DNA of 63,902 nt from Chloroflexota bacterium (GTDB lineage Bacteria; Chloroflexota; Chloroflexia; Thermomicrobiales; UBA6265): NCBI GenBank assembly GCA_023423795.1, contig JAFAEX010000260.1, forward strand, positions 1-63,902, read 5' to 3'. Shown in pieces: positions 1 to 9,499 of the stretch; the stretch's first letter is position 1; each line of letters opens with the position of its first letter. A model generated the notes under the pieces. It was given only the letters and a program-made list of their open reading frames with translations. It did no database searches and was not told the origin of the DNA. A program made the position numbers and the translations under genes.

Positions 1-222
1 ACACCCGGTTCTACGGCGTCGTATACCCCTCTACACGCTGGGGATGACGGGGTTGGCGTTCGGGATGATGCCGGTGCTGCGCGGAGTCGCCGGGACCGGA
101 TGCCGGTACGGCAGGGCGCGATCCGGGATGCGTCCCGCGCCCCGCCGGGAGGGGACGCCGGCGCGGCAACGGCGCCGCGCCCGATTCGCGGACGCACGCG
201 GAACCACCGTGGAGGATCGACA

Positions 223-1281
223 ATGACCGGACGAATGCGATTCCTGGTCGCCCCGCTGGCGCTGGCGCTGGCGTTGCCGCTGCTCGGCGCGCCGATGGCG
301 AGCGGGCAGGGCACGCCCGAAGCCGGCGGCATGGCGGCCGGCACCTGCATCCCCGAAGGCGGCATCGAGCAGAAGGACAGCTACCTCGTCGGCATGTCGC
401 AGGCGAACAAGGGCGAACCCTGGCGGCAGGCGATGAACGACCAGATCGCCAACGCCGCGGCGGCCCACCCCGCGCTGGAAGTCGTCTTCGCCGACGCCGC
501 CCAGAACAACGCCAAGCAGGTCGCCGATGTCGAGAACTTCCTGCAGCAGGGGATCGACCTGCTGATCATCTCGCCGAACGAGGCCGCGCCGCTGACCGAC
601 GTGGTCGCCAAGGCGTGCTCCGAAGGCGTGCCGGTGATCGTGCTCGACCGCAAGGTGAACGGCGACCAGTTCACGATGTGGATCGGGGCCGACAACCAGG
701 AAATCGGCAAGCGGGCCGGCGAGCACGCCGCCCAGTACTGCGCCGACAACGGTCTCGCGCCGTGCAACGTGATCGAGATCCGCGGTCTGGAAGGCTCGAC
801 CCCGGCCAAGGAGCGCGGCGACGGCTTCCGCGAGGGGATCGCCGGCAACGCCGACGTGGCCATCATCGCCGAGCAGAACGCCGACTGGCTGCGCGAGAAG
901 GCGATCCCGGTTTCGCAGGCGATGTTCCAGGCGAACCCGGACGTCCACGTCGTCTACACCCACAACGACCCGATGACCGAAGCGGCGATCATCTCCGCCC
1001 AGAACGCGGGCCTGAACCTCGACGACATGCTCTTCATCGGCATCGACGCGCTGCCGACACCGGACGGCGGCATCCGCTCGGTGATCGACGGCCGGATCGA
1101 CGTGACCTACGTCTACCCGACCGGCGGCCAGCAGGCGATCGACTACGCCACCCAGATCCTCTCCGGCGGCGAGGTTCCGCCGGCCGAGGTGGTGCTCGAA
1201 ACCGAGGAAGTGACCGCGGCCAACGCCGAGGAACTCCTCGCCAAGTACTCCGGCGAGTCGGCGGCGACCCCCGCGCCGTAG
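223..1281 (+). CDS. Ribose-type sugar ABC transporter substrate-binding protein
   Basis: This 352-residue secreted protein is a periplasmic-binding-protein type I family member (RbsB/YtfQ-like) that should capture a sugar outside the cell. Residues 1-29 form a Sec signal peptide (basic start, Leu/Ala core). The mature part has the family pattern NNAKQVADVENFLQQGID followed by an SPNE loop, and a VIVLDRKV strand near residue 140. The start ATG follows GGAGG at 211-215, which excludes the longer in-frame extension. No matching permease or ATPase follows; they may lie before the window. A LacI regulator follows after a hairpin. The ligand cannot be read from the sequence. Confidence 0.9.
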   Translation: MTGRMRFLVAPLALALALPLLGAPMASGQGTPEAGGMAAGTCIPEGGIEQKDSYLVGMSQANKGEPWRQAMNDQIANAAAAHPALEVVFADAAQNNAKQVADVENFLQQGIDLLIISPNEAAPLTDVVAKACSEGVPVIVLDRKVNGDQFTMWIGADNQEIGKRAGEHAAQYCADNGLAPCNVIEIRGLEGSTPAKERGDGFREGIAGNADVAIIAEQNADWLREKAIPVSQAMFQANPDVHVVYTHNDPMTEAAIISAQNAGLNLDDMLFIGIDALPTPDGGIRSVIDGRIDVTYVYPTGGQQAIDYATQILSGGEVPPAEVVLETEEVTAANAEELLAKYSGESAATPAP

Positions 1282-1325
1282 CGATCGAGAAGGAGGCGCG
1301 CACGTCCTCACCGCGCCCCGCCACG

Positions 1326-1370
1326 CGCAACCCCGTCATCCCTCGACAAGCTCGGGATGACGGGGTTGCG
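1326..1370. repeat. Short form of the GTCATCCC palindrome (family B), hairpin
   Basis: Perfect 17-bp arms (1326-1342 and 1354-1370) flank an 11-base TCGACAAGCTC loop, 45 bases after the binding-protein stop. It has no T-run, so it is a hairpin rather than a clear intrinsic terminator. It shares its core with the longer family B copies elsewhere in the window. Confidence 0.75.
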
Positions 1371-1423
1371 GGCGGCGACGATGCACGAGACTTGTTCGAT
1401 TCGTGCGCGACGATGGGAGCCGG

Positions 1424-2434
1424 ATGACCACGATCAAGGAGGTGGCCGAGCGCGCGGGGGTCTCCCCGGCCACCGTGTCGCGGGTCATGGCCAACGCCGC
1501 CAGCGTCCGGCCGGCCTACCGCGAGCGGGTGCTGCAGGCGGTGGCCGAACTCGACTACCGGCCGAACCGCCTCGCCAGCAACCTGCGGCGGCAAACGACG
1601 GCGATGATCGCCGTGGTCGTCTCCGACATCGAGAACCCCCACTTCACCCAGATGGTGCGCGCGGTCGAGGACGCCGCCTACGACCGCGGTTTCCGCGTGC
1701 TGCTGTGCAACACCGATGAAACAGCGGAGAAGCAGCGCGCCTACCTCGACGTGCTGGCGGCGGAGCGGGTGCAGGGGATCATCCTCGTTCCCGCCAACCC
1801 TGCGCCGGACGGCATCGACCGGGTGCTGGACCTCGGCATCCCCGTCGTGGCGTTCGACCGGCTGGTGGACGACCAGCGGGCCGACGCGGTGGTCATCGAC
1901 AACGCCGAGGGCGGGCGGCGCGCGACGACCCACCTGCTGGAGGCCGGGCACCGCCGGATCGGTTTCGTGGGCGGTGCGCCGGAAATCCAGACCGCGAGAG
2001 AGCGCGAGTCCGGCTATGACGCGGCGATGGCGGCGGCCGGCGCGGCGCCGCTGGTGGCCAACGGCGCGTTCCGGCTCGACGTCGGGCGGGCGGCGACCAA
2101 CGATCTGCTGGACCGCGGCGACGTCACCGCGCTGGTCGTTGCGAACAACCTGATGACCGTCGGCGCGTTGCAGGCGATCCGGGCGCGCGGGCTGCGCGTG
2201 CCGGACGATATCGCGCTGGTAACGATCGACGACCCGTTCTGGGCGGCGCTGACCGATCCGCCGCTGACGGCGCTGGCGCAGCCGGTGCGGCGGATGGCCG
2301 ACGCGGCGGCGAAACTGCTGTTCGAGCGGATCGACGGCGCACGCGACCGGGCACGCTGCCTGGTGTTCGATTTCGATCTCCGCGTCCGCCGCTCGTGCGG
2401 CGTCTACACCGGAACGGGAGGCCCAGGGGAATGA
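1424..2434 (+). CDS. LacI-family transcriptional regulator
   Basis: A 336-residue repressor-type regulator. Residues 2-57 are a LacI helix-turn-helix (TIKEVAERAGVSPATVSRV) with the hinge motif LDYRPNRLASNLR. The remainder is a periplasmic-binding-like effector domain starting at IAVVVSDIENPHF. It probably senses the sugar bound by the upstream binding protein or processed by the next gene. The ATG at 1424 places the HTH at the N-terminus as usual; a longer start at 1403 is possible. Its stop overlaps the next start (ATGA), so the two are translationally coupled. I could not identify its operator. Confidence 0.93.
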   Translation: MTTIKEVAERAGVSPATVSRVMANAASVRPAYRERVLQAVAELDYRPNRLASNLRRQTTAMIAVVVSDIENPHFTQMVRAVEDAAYDRGFRVLLCNTDETAEKQRAYLDVLAAERVQGIILVPANPAPDGIDRVLDLGIPVVAFDRLVDDQRADAVVIDNAEGGRRATTHLLEAGHRRIGFVGGAPEIQTARERESGYDAAMAAAGAAPLVANGAFRLDVGRAATNDLLDRGDVTALVVANNLMTVGALQAIRARGLRVPDDIALVTIDDPFWAALTDPPLTALAQPVRRMADAAAKLLFERIDGARDRARCLVFDFDLRVRRSCGVYTGTGGPGE

Positions 2435-3531
2435 GCGAGGGGTTCGACGGGTTGGGCATGGGACTGGGCAACCTGTCCCGGCTGTCGGCGGCGCGGACGC
2501 GCTCGATCAGCGCGGAAAACCCAGCCGGCGAAAAGGGCCGCGGCGGGATGGCGACCAACGGCACCGGCGCCGATCCCGCGCGCGAACTGGGGCAGGGCTG
2601 GAAGGTCTCGCCGTCCATCGACATCGCCGGCGGCGAAACGGTGACGCTGGCCGACATCACCGGACCGGGCGCGATCCAGCACATCTGGCTGACCGTCCAC
2701 CCGCGCCACTGGCGCTCGCTCGCCTGGCGGATCACGTGGGACGACGAGGAGACGGCCTCGGTCGAAACGCCGCTTGGCGACTTCTTCGCCAACGGCTGGT
2801 GCGAGCGGTGCAACATCTCCTCGTTGCCGATCGCGGTCAACCCGGCGGGCGGGTTCAATTCCTATTGGGAGATGCCGTTTCGCAAGGGCGCGCGAATCGA
2901 AGTCGAGAACCTCGGCCCGGACCCGGTGCAGGGGTTCTACTACCAGATCACGTGGACGGAAACCGAGATCCCGGAGGATCGCGCCTACTTCCACGCCCAG
3001 TGGCGGCGCAGCAACCCGCTCGGGTACATGGACGTCCACACCCTGCTCGACGGGGTGCGCGGACAGGGCCACTACGTGGGAACCTACATCGCCTGGGGCG
3101 TCAACAACCGTGGCTGGTGGGGCGAAGGCGAAATCAAGTTCTACATGGACGGCGACGCCGACTGGCCGACGATCTGCGGCACCGGGACCGAGGACTACTT
3201 CGGCGGCGCGTGGAACTTCGAGCATCCGGCCGGGCAGTACGGGACGTACTCGACCCCATATCTCGGGCTGCCGCAGGTGATCGTGCCGGACGGGCTGTAC
3301 AAGAGCCAACAGCGGTTCGGCATGTACCGCTGGCACGTGATGGACCCGATCCGCTTCGCCGACGACCTGCGGGTGACCATCCAGGCGCTTGGCTGGCGCT
3401 CCCCATTGGAAGGCAGGAAGCGCTACCTGCCGTTGCAGGACGACATCGCCAGCACCGTGTTCTGGTACCAGCGCGAGCCGCACGCGCTCTTCCCGCCGCT
3501 CGGCGGCCTGAACGACCTCGAGGTAATTTGA
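2431..3531 (+). CDS. GH172-like (DUF2961) glycoside hydrolase family protein
   Basis: A 366-residue protein with hallmarks of the DUF2961/GH172 family, which includes difructose-anhydride and exo-arabinofuranan/fructofuranan enzymes. Visible motifs are TWDDEETASVETPLGDFF (about residues 100-118), GTGTEDYFGGAW (about 250-261) and YRWHVMDPIRF (about 298-308). Acidic residues in the last two regions lie where the family keeps its catalytic carboxylates. There is no signal peptide, so it likely acts in the cytosol on an imported oligosaccharide. ATGA overlap with the LacI gene makes it that regulator's probable target. The substrate (a fructan or arabinan fragment) is inferred from the family only. 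Confidence 0.85.
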   Translation: MSEGFDGLGMGLGNLSRLSAARTRSISAENPAGEKGRGGMATNGTGADPARELGQGWKVSPSIDIAGGETVTLADITGPGAIQHIWLTVHPRHWRSLAWRITWDDEETASVETPLGDFFANGWCERCNISSLPIAVNPAGGFNSYWEMPFRKGARIEVENLGPDPVQGFYYQITWTETEIPEDRAYFHAQWRRSNPLGYMDVHTLLDGVRGQGHYVGTYIAWGVNNRGWWGEGEIKFYMDGDADWPTICGTGTEDYFGGAWNFEHPAGQYGTYSTPYLGLPQVIVPDGLYKSQQRFGMYRWHVMDPIRFADDLRVTIQALGWRSPLEGRKRYLPLQDDIASTVFWYQREPHALFPPLGGLNDLEVI

Positions 3532-3550
3532 GGTTGTCATTTCCCTTCTG

Positions 3551-3721
3551 ATACGGAATTCGGTTGTTCGCCGCCGTTTCACCGCCCGTGATGCCGTACG
3601 TTCGTAGGGGAGGGCCCGGCGCCCTCCTTTGCCCGGAACCGCGAACGAACCCGGGAGGGCGCCGGGCCCTCCCCTACGAACGACGACTGGGGTTCCGCAT
3701 CGCATCAACCGGATTTCGTAT
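3551..3721. repeat. MITE-like element A, copy 1
   Basis: A 171-bp element ends in imperfect 16-bp inverted repeats (ATACGGAATTCGGTTG at 3551-3566 against CAACCGGATTTCGTAT at 3706-3721, 14 of 16 matching). Inside is a perfect 29-bp inverted repeat (3599-3627 and 3654-3682) containing CGTAGGGGAGGG. A second copy of almost equal length lies inverted at 30413-30582. It has no ORF. It fills most of the 429-base gap after the GH172-like gene; the rest is family B and unassigned sequence. Confidence 0.8.
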
Positions 3722-3752
3722 GAATCCCGCCGCGAGCGTCATCCCCGGCCCT

Positions 3753-3836
3753 CCGTCATCCCGAGCTTGTGGAGGGATCTCGTCGCGTTGTTGCCGGAGT
3801 ACCGGACGAGATCCCTCGACAAGCTCGGGATGACGG
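3753..3836. repeat. Family B palindrome, full copy
   Basis: 32-bp arms (3753-3784 and 3805-3836) with one mismatch, core CCGTCATCCCGAGCTTGT, around a 20-base spacer. A full-length intergenic copy of the dispersed family, beside element A. Transcribed from either side it would form a very stable hairpin, possibly ending transcription before the next gene at 3961. Confidence 0.8.
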
Positions 3837-3960
3837 TGAAAGATCCCGCTACGAGGCGAACGATCCCGCCACCCGGAAGGCGGCGATCCCGTAGGCGTCG
3901 GCGATCTCCTTACGTGGTCGCAGGCGGCGGGCAGCCGTTCGCCGAGCCTGCGGGGAGAGC

Positions 3961-4773
3961 ATGACCGACACGACGCCGCTGGAATCCGCGATCGCCGAAC
4001 TGACCGTCGAGCCAGGCACCGCTGCCTGCGTCTGGCTCGGGCAGGGCGGGTACCTGTTCAAGTCGCCGCAGGGCGTCACCGTGATGGTGGACGCCTACCT
4101 GTCGGACTACGCGGAAGCGCCGTGGGGGATGCGGCGGGTGATGCCCGCGCCGCTCGACCCGGAGCGGTTCGCGCCGGACCTGTTCCTGTCCACCCACTGG
4201 CACGAGGACCACCTCGACGCCCCGACCGTGCGGCTGTACACCAGCCGGCCGAACGTCATCTTCGGTGGGCCTGCCTCGTGCGTGGAGCGCGCCGTCGTGT
4301 GGGGTTGGCCGCGGGAACGGACCGTCGTGCTGGAGCGCGGCGACAGCCACCGGAATGGGGACGTCGAGGTGACGGCGACCTTCGCCCGGCACGACGAGGC
4401 GATCGCGCTGACTCCGGACGCGGTCGGGTTCCTGCTCGACCTCGGCGGCGTACGGATCTGGAACGTGGCCGACAGCGAGTACGACGCCCGGTTGCTGGCC
4501 ATGCGCGCACAACCGCCCGACGTCATGCTCGTCCCGATCAACGGCGTCGGCGGCAACATGAACGCGCACGAAGCGGCCTTGCTGACCTGGCAGATTGCGC
4601 CCCGGATCGCGGTCCCGATGCACTACGGGATGTGGTCGGATGCCGACTACGGACCCGGCGCGACGCTCGATCCCGACACGTTCCGGCAGACGCTCGGCCG
4701 GCTCGGCGGTACGAGCGAGGTGCGCGTGCTGGGACCGGGGGAAATCGCCCTGTTCCGTTCTGCAAACGATTGA
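3961..4773 (+). CDS. UlaG-like metallo-beta-lactamase-fold hydrolase
   Basis: A 270-residue MBL-fold protein resembling UlaG (L-ascorbate-6-phosphate lactonase) and its broad family. Metal-binding motifs are visible: THWHEDH (HxHxDH at residues 79-84), Asp44 in VMVDAYLSD, an NVADSEYD loop and MHYGMW near the C-terminus supplying the last His. There is no signal peptide, so it is cytosolic. It lies between the GH172-like gene and a CUT1 importer, so opening a sugar lactone or sugar-phosphate lactone is plausible, but the substrate is not proven. The ATG follows GGGGAGAGC closely. Only 95 bases separate it from the next binding-protein gene. Confidence 0.85.
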   Translation: MTDTTPLESAIAELTVEPGTAACVWLGQGGYLFKSPQGVTVMVDAYLSDYAEAPWGMRRVMPAPLDPERFAPDLFLSTHWHEDHLDAPTVRLYTSRPNVIFGGPASCVERAVVWGWPRERTVVLERGDSHRNGDVEVTATFARHDEAIALTPDAVGFLLDLGGVRIWNVADSEYDARLLAMRAQPPDVMLVPINGVGGNMNAHEAALLTWQIAPRIAVPMHYGMWSDADYGPGATLDPDTFRQTLGRLGGTSEVRVLGPGEIALFRSAND

Positions 4774-4868
4774 CGGAATCGTTTGCCGCTGGTAGAAGGG
4801 CGCGCACACCGAGCGCAACGTTGGCGCGCATACGAATACGCATCCGGCAACGTGGACGGAGGGAGTCG

Positions 4869-6158
4869 ATGGCTCGTTCGCACGGTTCTTCGCGCATGCT
4901 CGTCGATCGCCGGCGCTTGCTCGCCGGCGCGGGCGGTCTCGCCGCCGTGGCCGCCTTCGGGACCGGATTCCGGCCCGCGCGGGCGCAGGACGCGGTCACG
5001 CTGACCATGTGGGGCAACCACCCGGAGTGGAAGGACCCAATGGAGCAGCTCCTCGCCGCGTTCGAGGAAACCCATCCGGGCATCACCATCGAGTTCACCG
5101 GCGTCCCGGGGCCGGACTACCCGACCAAGCTGCAAACCGCCAAGGCCGGCGGGGCACCGTCGGACATCCTCGGCGAAGTCGAAGGCGGGATCATCCCGCA
5201 GGCGATGGCGGGCGGCGACCTGCCCTTCATCGACCTGACCGGGAAGATCGACATCTCCGGGCTGTCCGACACCGCGCGCGGGCAGGTCGAGGTCGATGGC
5301 AAGGTGTACGGCACGCCGCTGGCGTCCTACACGGTCGGGCTCGCCTACCAGAAGGCGATCTTCGAGGAGCACGGGCTGACCCCGCCGACGACCTGGCAGG
5401 AGCTGCTGGACACCTCGCGCACGCTCAAGGACGCCGGGGTGACGCCGCTGGTGCTCGGCGCGAAGGACCACGTCCACCCGTTCTTCATGTACACCGGCCT
5501 CGTCTCCTCGGTCCTCGGGCCGGAAGGGTTCGAGCAGCTCCGGCGCGGCGAGCGCAAGCTGACCGACCCCGATCTGGTCGAGGCGGCGCAACTGCTGCTC
5601 GACCTCCAGGAGTTCTACCAGCCCGGTTTCCAGGCGACCGACTACACGACCGCCAAGGCGATCTTCGCCAACGGCCAGGGCGCGATGGAAGTCGCCGGCA
5701 CGGCCGACTTCACCGGGTTCCGCCAGGTCAACCCCGAGGCCGACCTCGGCTTCATGGCGTGGCCGGGGCCGGAAGCGGGCCTGTACGCGACCAACACCGG
5801 GATGGAGCTGCTCTACACCGTCAGCGCCGCCGCCTCGCCGGAAAAGCAGGAAGCGGCCACGACCTTCGTCAACTGGCTTGCCAGCGAGGAAGCGCAGACC
5901 CTCGTCTCCGACCTGATCGCGCTGCCGGTCCACACCGGCGTGAGCGCGTCGTCCGACCCGATCCGGGCCGAGACGGTCGCCGCCCGCGGGCGCGACGTGA
6001 TCGTCTGGTACGACCTGCCGGAAACCGGCAAGACGCTCGACCAGACCGCTCTCTCGCACGGCGGCCTGTGGACCGGGCGGCTGACGGCGGAGCAGTTTGC
6101 GGCCGAGATGCAATCGTCGATCGTGCCGTCGGGCGGCGACGCCACCCCGTCGGCGTAG
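4869..6158 (+). CDS. CUT1 sugar ABC transporter substrate-binding protein
   Basis: A 429-residue extracellular solute-binding protein, family 1. The N-terminus has a twin-arginine leader (DRRRLLAGAGG, then a hydrophobic stretch and ARAQD), indicating folded export by Tat. The mature protein begins VTLTMWGNHPEWKDP, followed by AFEETHPGITIEF, which is typical of the family. The tail ends GGDATPSA, a linker common in secreted proteins of this genome. The ATG at 4869 is the only start that yields the leader. Two permease genes follow, the first after seven bases, forming a CUT1 import operon. No ATPase is attached, so it probably shares one with another system. Confidence 0.93.
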   Translation: MARSHGSSRMLVDRRRLLAGAGGLAAVAAFGTGFRPARAQDAVTLTMWGNHPEWKDPMEQLLAAFEETHPGITIEFTGVPGPDYPTKLQTAKAGGAPSDILGEVEGGIIPQAMAGGDLPFIDLTGKIDISGLSDTARGQVEVDGKVYGTPLASYTVGLAYQKAIFEEHGLTPPTTWQELLDTSRTLKDAGVTPLVLGAKDHVHPFFMYTGLVSSVLGPEGFEQLRRGERKLTDPDLVEAAQLLLDLQEFYQPGFQATDYTTAKAIFANGQGAMEVAGTADFTGFRQVNPEADLGFMAWPGPEAGLYATNTGMELLYTVSAAASPEKQEAATTFVNWLASEEAQTLVSDLIALPVHTGVSASSDPIRAETVAARGRDVIVWYDLPETGKTLDQTALSHGGLWTGRLTAEQFAAEMQSSIVPSGGDATPSA

Positions 6159-6165
6159 GACGAGG

Positions 6166-7188
6166 ATGGCGATTTCTCCCACGCGAGAAATGCCGGGGCG
6201 CGAGCCCGCGGGCCGGGGCGGCGGACCTGCCGCCCCGGCCCCGCCGCGTCCCGCGCACGAGATCACCGCGGCGCACGGCCGAGGCAACCGCTGGCTGAGG
6301 CAGCCGTGGCTGTGGTTCATCCTGCCCGCCCTTGTCGGGTACGGCATCTTCTTCATCTACCCGACGCTGCAGGCCTTCTGGCTGAGCATGTTCGACTGGT
6401 CCGGGGTCGGCGCGGTCGGCGCCTTCGTCGGGTTCCAGAACTTCGCAGCCCTGCTCCAGAGCGACCGCTTCTGGCGGGCGGCGCTGCACTCGCTGCAACT
6501 GTTCGGGTTCATCTTCGTCTTCCAGAACACGGTGTCGCTCGCGTTGGCCGTCATGCTGAACCGGCGCACGGCGATGACCCACATCTACCGGGCGATCATC
6601 TTCCTGCCGGTCGTCGTCTCCGCCGTGGCCACCGGCGTGATCTGGGTGCTCATGCTGGACCCGATCATCGGCGTGGTGAACCCGGTCCTGCGCGACCTCG
6701 GGCTGGGTTTCCTCCAGCGCGAGTGGCAGGCCGACCCGAACTGGGCGATGCGCACCGTCATGCTGGTGCAGGCGTGGCAATGGAACGGCATGGCCGTCGT
6801 CCTCTACCTCGCGGGGTTGCAGGGGGTGCCGGAGGATCTTCGCCACGCCGCGCTGCTGGACGGCGCGAAACCGTGGCAGGTCTTCCGCGACGTCACCTTC
6901 CCAATGCTGGCCCCGGCCTTCACCGTGGTCACGGTCCTGTCGTTCATCCTGATCTTCCGCGCTTTCGACCTGATCTACGTGCTGTCCGGTACGACCGGCG
7001 CGCCGGACGGGGCGACGCTGGTGATCGGCGTGCTGATCTACGGCGACGCGTTCGGCATCAGCGGGTTCAACTCGTCCCCGAAGATGAGCTACGCGATCGC
7101 GGAAGGGGTGACCCTGTTCGCGTTCCTCGCCGGGGTGTCGGCCCTGCTGACCGCCCGCCTCGGCCGCCGCGAGGAGGCGCTGCATTGA
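6166..7188 (+). CDS. CUT1 sugar ABC transporter permease (MalF type)
   Basis: A 340-residue inner-membrane permease with about six membrane helices, the first at residues 46-65 (FILPALVGYGIFFIYP). The EAA loop that docks on the ATPase reads PEDLRHAALLDGAKPWQVF around residues 222-240. The N-terminal 40 residues are Pro/Arg/Gly-rich and cytosolic. The ATG at 6166 has CGAGG just before it and sits seven bases after the binding-protein stop, so the genes are one transcript. It should form a heterodimer with the permease at 7219. Confidence 0.92.
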   Translation: MAISPTREMPGREPAGRGGGPAAPAPPRPAHEITAAHGRGNRWLRQPWLWFILPALVGYGIFFIYPTLQAFWLSMFDWSGVGAVGAFVGFQNFAALLQSDRFWRAALHSLQLFGFIFVFQNTVSLALAVMLNRRTAMTHIYRAIIFLPVVVSAVATGVIWVLMLDPIIGVVNPVLRDLGLGFLQREWQADPNWAMRTVMLVQAWQWNGMAVVLYLAGLQGVPEDLRHAALLDGAKPWQVFRDVTFPMLAPAFTVVTVLSFILIFRAFDLIYVLSGTTGAPDGATLVIGVLIYGDAFGISGFNSSPKMSYAIAEGVTLFAFLAGVSALLTARLGRREEALH

Positions 7189-7218
7189 TGGCCCGCACGA
7201 CCCACTGGGAGGCGTTCG

Positions 7219-8121
7219 ATGTCGGCGCGGGCTGACGCGGCAGGGGTTCCGGCGATCCCGGATTACGGCAACGTGCGCCCGCGCTGGCAGAAAACCGCCG
7301 GGCGCATCGCCGGCGGCGCGCTCTGGCACGCCGTCATGCTGCTGGTGTGCGCGGTCGTACTGGTGCCGATCGCGATGGTGGTGCTGGGCTCGTTCAAGAG
7401 CGTGAACGAGTTCTTTTCCACACCGTACGGGTTGCCGGACTCCTTCGCGCTCGACAACTACCGGCGGGCGTGGGAAGAAGCAAACCTGTCGGTCGCGTTG
7501 CGCAACAGCGTCATCACGACCGGTCTCGGCGTGCTGTTTTCGACGCTCCTGGCCGGGCTGGCGGCCTACGGGCTGGCCCGGTTCGTGTTCCGCGGCCGGC
7601 TCAGCGTACGGATGCTGTTCGTCGGCGGGCTGGTGGTGCCGATCCAGCTCATCATCCTGCCGATGTTCATCCTGTTCCGGCAGATGAACCTGCTCGGCGA
7701 CATCTGGTCGCTGGTGATCGTCTACAGCGTCTTCGGCATCCCACTCGGCGTGCTGGTGCTGACCGGGTTCTTCGCGGTCCTGCCGCGCGACCTCGAGGAA
7801 GCGGCCCGGATCGACGGCGCCAGCCACCTCGAGATCTTCTGGCGGATCATGCTGCCGCTCTCGCGGCCGGCGCTGTCGGCGGTCGTGATCCTCAACGGCG
7901 TCTGGATGTGGAACGACTTCTTCCTCGGCTTCATCCTGCTCACCGACCCGCAGGCGCAGACGATGCCGGTCGCGATCATGGCCTTCCGCGGCACCTACTC
8001 GACCGAGTGGGGCCTGATCTTCGCCAGCGTCACCGTCTCGGCGCTGCCGGTGATCGGCGCGTACCTGCTGCTGTCGCGCCAGTTCATCGCCGGGCTGACG
8101 GCGGGATCGGTGAAGGGGTAG
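7219..8121 (+). CDS. CUT1 sugar ABC transporter permease (MalG type)
   Basis: A 300-residue inner-membrane permease with six predicted helices and the EAA motif PRDLEEAARIDGASHLEIF near residues 192-210. It pairs with the upstream permease to form the channel. A GGGAGG ribosome-binding site at 7207-7212 precedes the ATG. It is the last gene of the importer; a family B hairpin follows within about 80 bases. Confidence 0.92.
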   Translation: MSARADAAGVPAIPDYGNVRPRWQKTAGRIAGGALWHAVMLLVCAVVLVPIAMVVLGSFKSVNEFFSTPYGLPDSFALDNYRRAWEEANLSVALRNSVITTGLGVLFSTLLAGLAAYGLARFVFRGRLSVRMLFVGGLVVPIQLIILPMFILFRQMNLLGDIWSLVIVYSVFGIPLGVLVLTGFFAVLPRDLEEAARIDGASHLEIFWRIMLPLSRPALSAVVILNGVWMWNDFFLGFILLTDPQAQTMPVAIMAFRGTYSTEWGLIFASVTVSALPVIGAYLLLSRQFIAGLTAGSVKG

Positions 8122-8201
8122 TCCGGCCCCATTCCGATTCCGGCGGAGCCAATAGCCGCCCACCGTGCCGTCACGCCGTCACGCTGTCGTCCCGCCACTA
8201 C

Positions 8202-8288
8202 GCCGTCATCCCGAACTTGTCGAGGGATCTCGTCGTCGCCCGAGTGTGGGAGATGGACGGGATCCCTCGACAAGCTCGGGATGACGGC
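8202..8288. repeat. Family B palindrome between convergent operons
   Basis: Inverted copy pair GCCGTCATCCCGAACTTG and CAAGCTCGGGATGACGGC with a spacer. It lies between the plus-strand importer end (8121) and the minus-strand enolase-family gene end (8337), where a bidirectional stop signal would be useful. There is no T-tract, so termination is inferred from position only. Confidence 0.75.
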
Positions 8289-8336
8289 GGCGCAAAGGGT
8301 TGCCGAGCGCGTGAAACGGCTCCGTTGCGGCGGCGA

Positions 8337-9473
8337 CTACGGCCGCAGGAACTCCGCGTCACCGGTGTGCTTGGCGACCTTCTCCGGGTCCAGCGCGATG
8401 CCGAGACCGGGAGTTTCCGGGATGGCGAGCATGCCATCCTCGTCCAACTGCCACGGTTCGGTGGTGATGTCGTCCACGTAGGGCGAACCGCCGATGTACT
8501 CGACGAGGTCCGTGCCGGGGAAGGCCGAGGCGAGGTGGAGGTCGGCGGCGAGGCCGACCGCCGTGTTCCAGCCGTGGGGGATGAAGCGCACGCCGGCGTC
8601 CCACGCCATCTGCCCGATGCGCCGCTCCTCGGAGATGCCTCCCACCTTGGTGACGTCCGGCTGCACGATGTCGAACGCGCCGGCGTTGATCCACGGGCGG
8701 AACGCCTGCCGGCGGGTCAGGGTCTCGCCACCGGAGATCGGCACCGGGCTATCGCGACGCAGGTGGACGAAGTCCTCCAGCGCGTCCGGCGAGAGCGCTT
8801 CCTCGAACCAGGCGACATCGTAGTCGGCCAGCATGCGCGCCGTGCGGAGCGCCCAGTTGACTCCCTGCGACCAGAAGGCGTCGCTGCCGCCGGCATCCAC
8901 CATCAGCTGGCAATCGGGGCCAATCGCCTCGCGGGCGGCGCGCACGATCGCCTCGTCGGTGGCGGCATCGACCCGCCCGAACGGTCCCCAGCCGATCTTG
9001 AAGGCGCGGAACCCCTGCTCCTTCAGGTCGGCGAGGTGGGCAGTGAGCGCGGCCGGCTCCTCCATTAGGATTGAGGCGTAGGGCCGCACCCGCTCGCGGT
9101 AACGGCCGCCGAGCAGGCGCCCGACCGGCTGCCCGGCCGCCTGTCCGAGCAGGTCCCAGAGGGCGATGTCGATGCCGGAGATGGCGTGGGTCAGGCTGCC
9201 GCCGCGGCCCATCCAGAAGGTGTGCTGGTGGAGTTTTTCGGAGACGCGCTCCGGTTCCAGCGCGTGCTCCCCGCGCCAGAGCGGCTCCATCACGGCGACG
9301 GCGGCGCGGACGAGATCGACGTTCGTGAATACGCTGCCGATGCCGACCGCGCCCTCGTCGGTGACGACGGCGACGAGGGTATGGACGCTGTCCTCCGGCC
9401 GCAGTTCGTTGCTCCAGCCGCCCTCGGGCGTCATCCCGCGCAACCCGGCCACCCGCACCTCGCGGATCCGCAT
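8337..9473 (-). CDS. Mandelate racemase/muconate lactonizing enzyme family protein
   Basis: A 378-residue enolase-superfamily enzyme that abstracts a proton alpha to a carboxylate, usually dehydrating or epimerising a sugar acid or a dipeptide. Visible active-site elements are Lys159 (AFKIGWG), metal ligands Asp193 (MVDAGG), Glu224 (FEEAL) and Glu250 (SGGET), Asp273 (QPDVTKVGG) and His300 (IPHGWNT). The KxK pair is reduced to one lysine, as in several acid-sugar dehydratase-like subgroups. The ATG follows GGGGAGGG. It is last in the peptide-type importer operon, so its substrate may be a dipeptide or sugar acid brought in there; this is inference. Confidence 0.9.
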   Translation of the reverse strand: MRIREVRVAGLRGMTPEGGWSNELRPEDSVHTLVAVVTDEGAVGIGSVFTNVDLVRAAVAVMEPLWRGEHALEPERVSEKLHQHTFWMGRGGSLTHAISGIDIALWDLLGQAAGQPVGRLLGGRYRERVRPYASILMEEPAALTAHLADLKEQGFRAFKIGWGPFGRVDAATDEAIVRAAREAIGPDCQLMVDAGGSDAFWSQGVNWALRTARMLADYDVAWFEEALSPDALEDFVHLRRDSPVPISGGETLTRRQAFRPWINAGAFDIVQPDVTKVGGISEERRIGQMAWDAGVRFIPHGWNTAVGLAADLHLASAFPGTDLVEYIGGSPYVDDITTEPWQLDEDGMLAIPETPGLGIALDPEKVAKHTGDAEFLRP

Positions 9474-9499
9474 GATCCCTCCCCTTCCCCGTCGTGTCG

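Noticed and set aside
31..1311. Long minus-strand open frame opposite the first binding-protein gene
   Set aside because: Arg/Val/Asp-rich translation with no motif, exactly antisense to a clear gene. Such mirror frames are common in 70% GC DNA; the same holds for long frames such as 5869-8163 and 49049-51121 on the minus strand.
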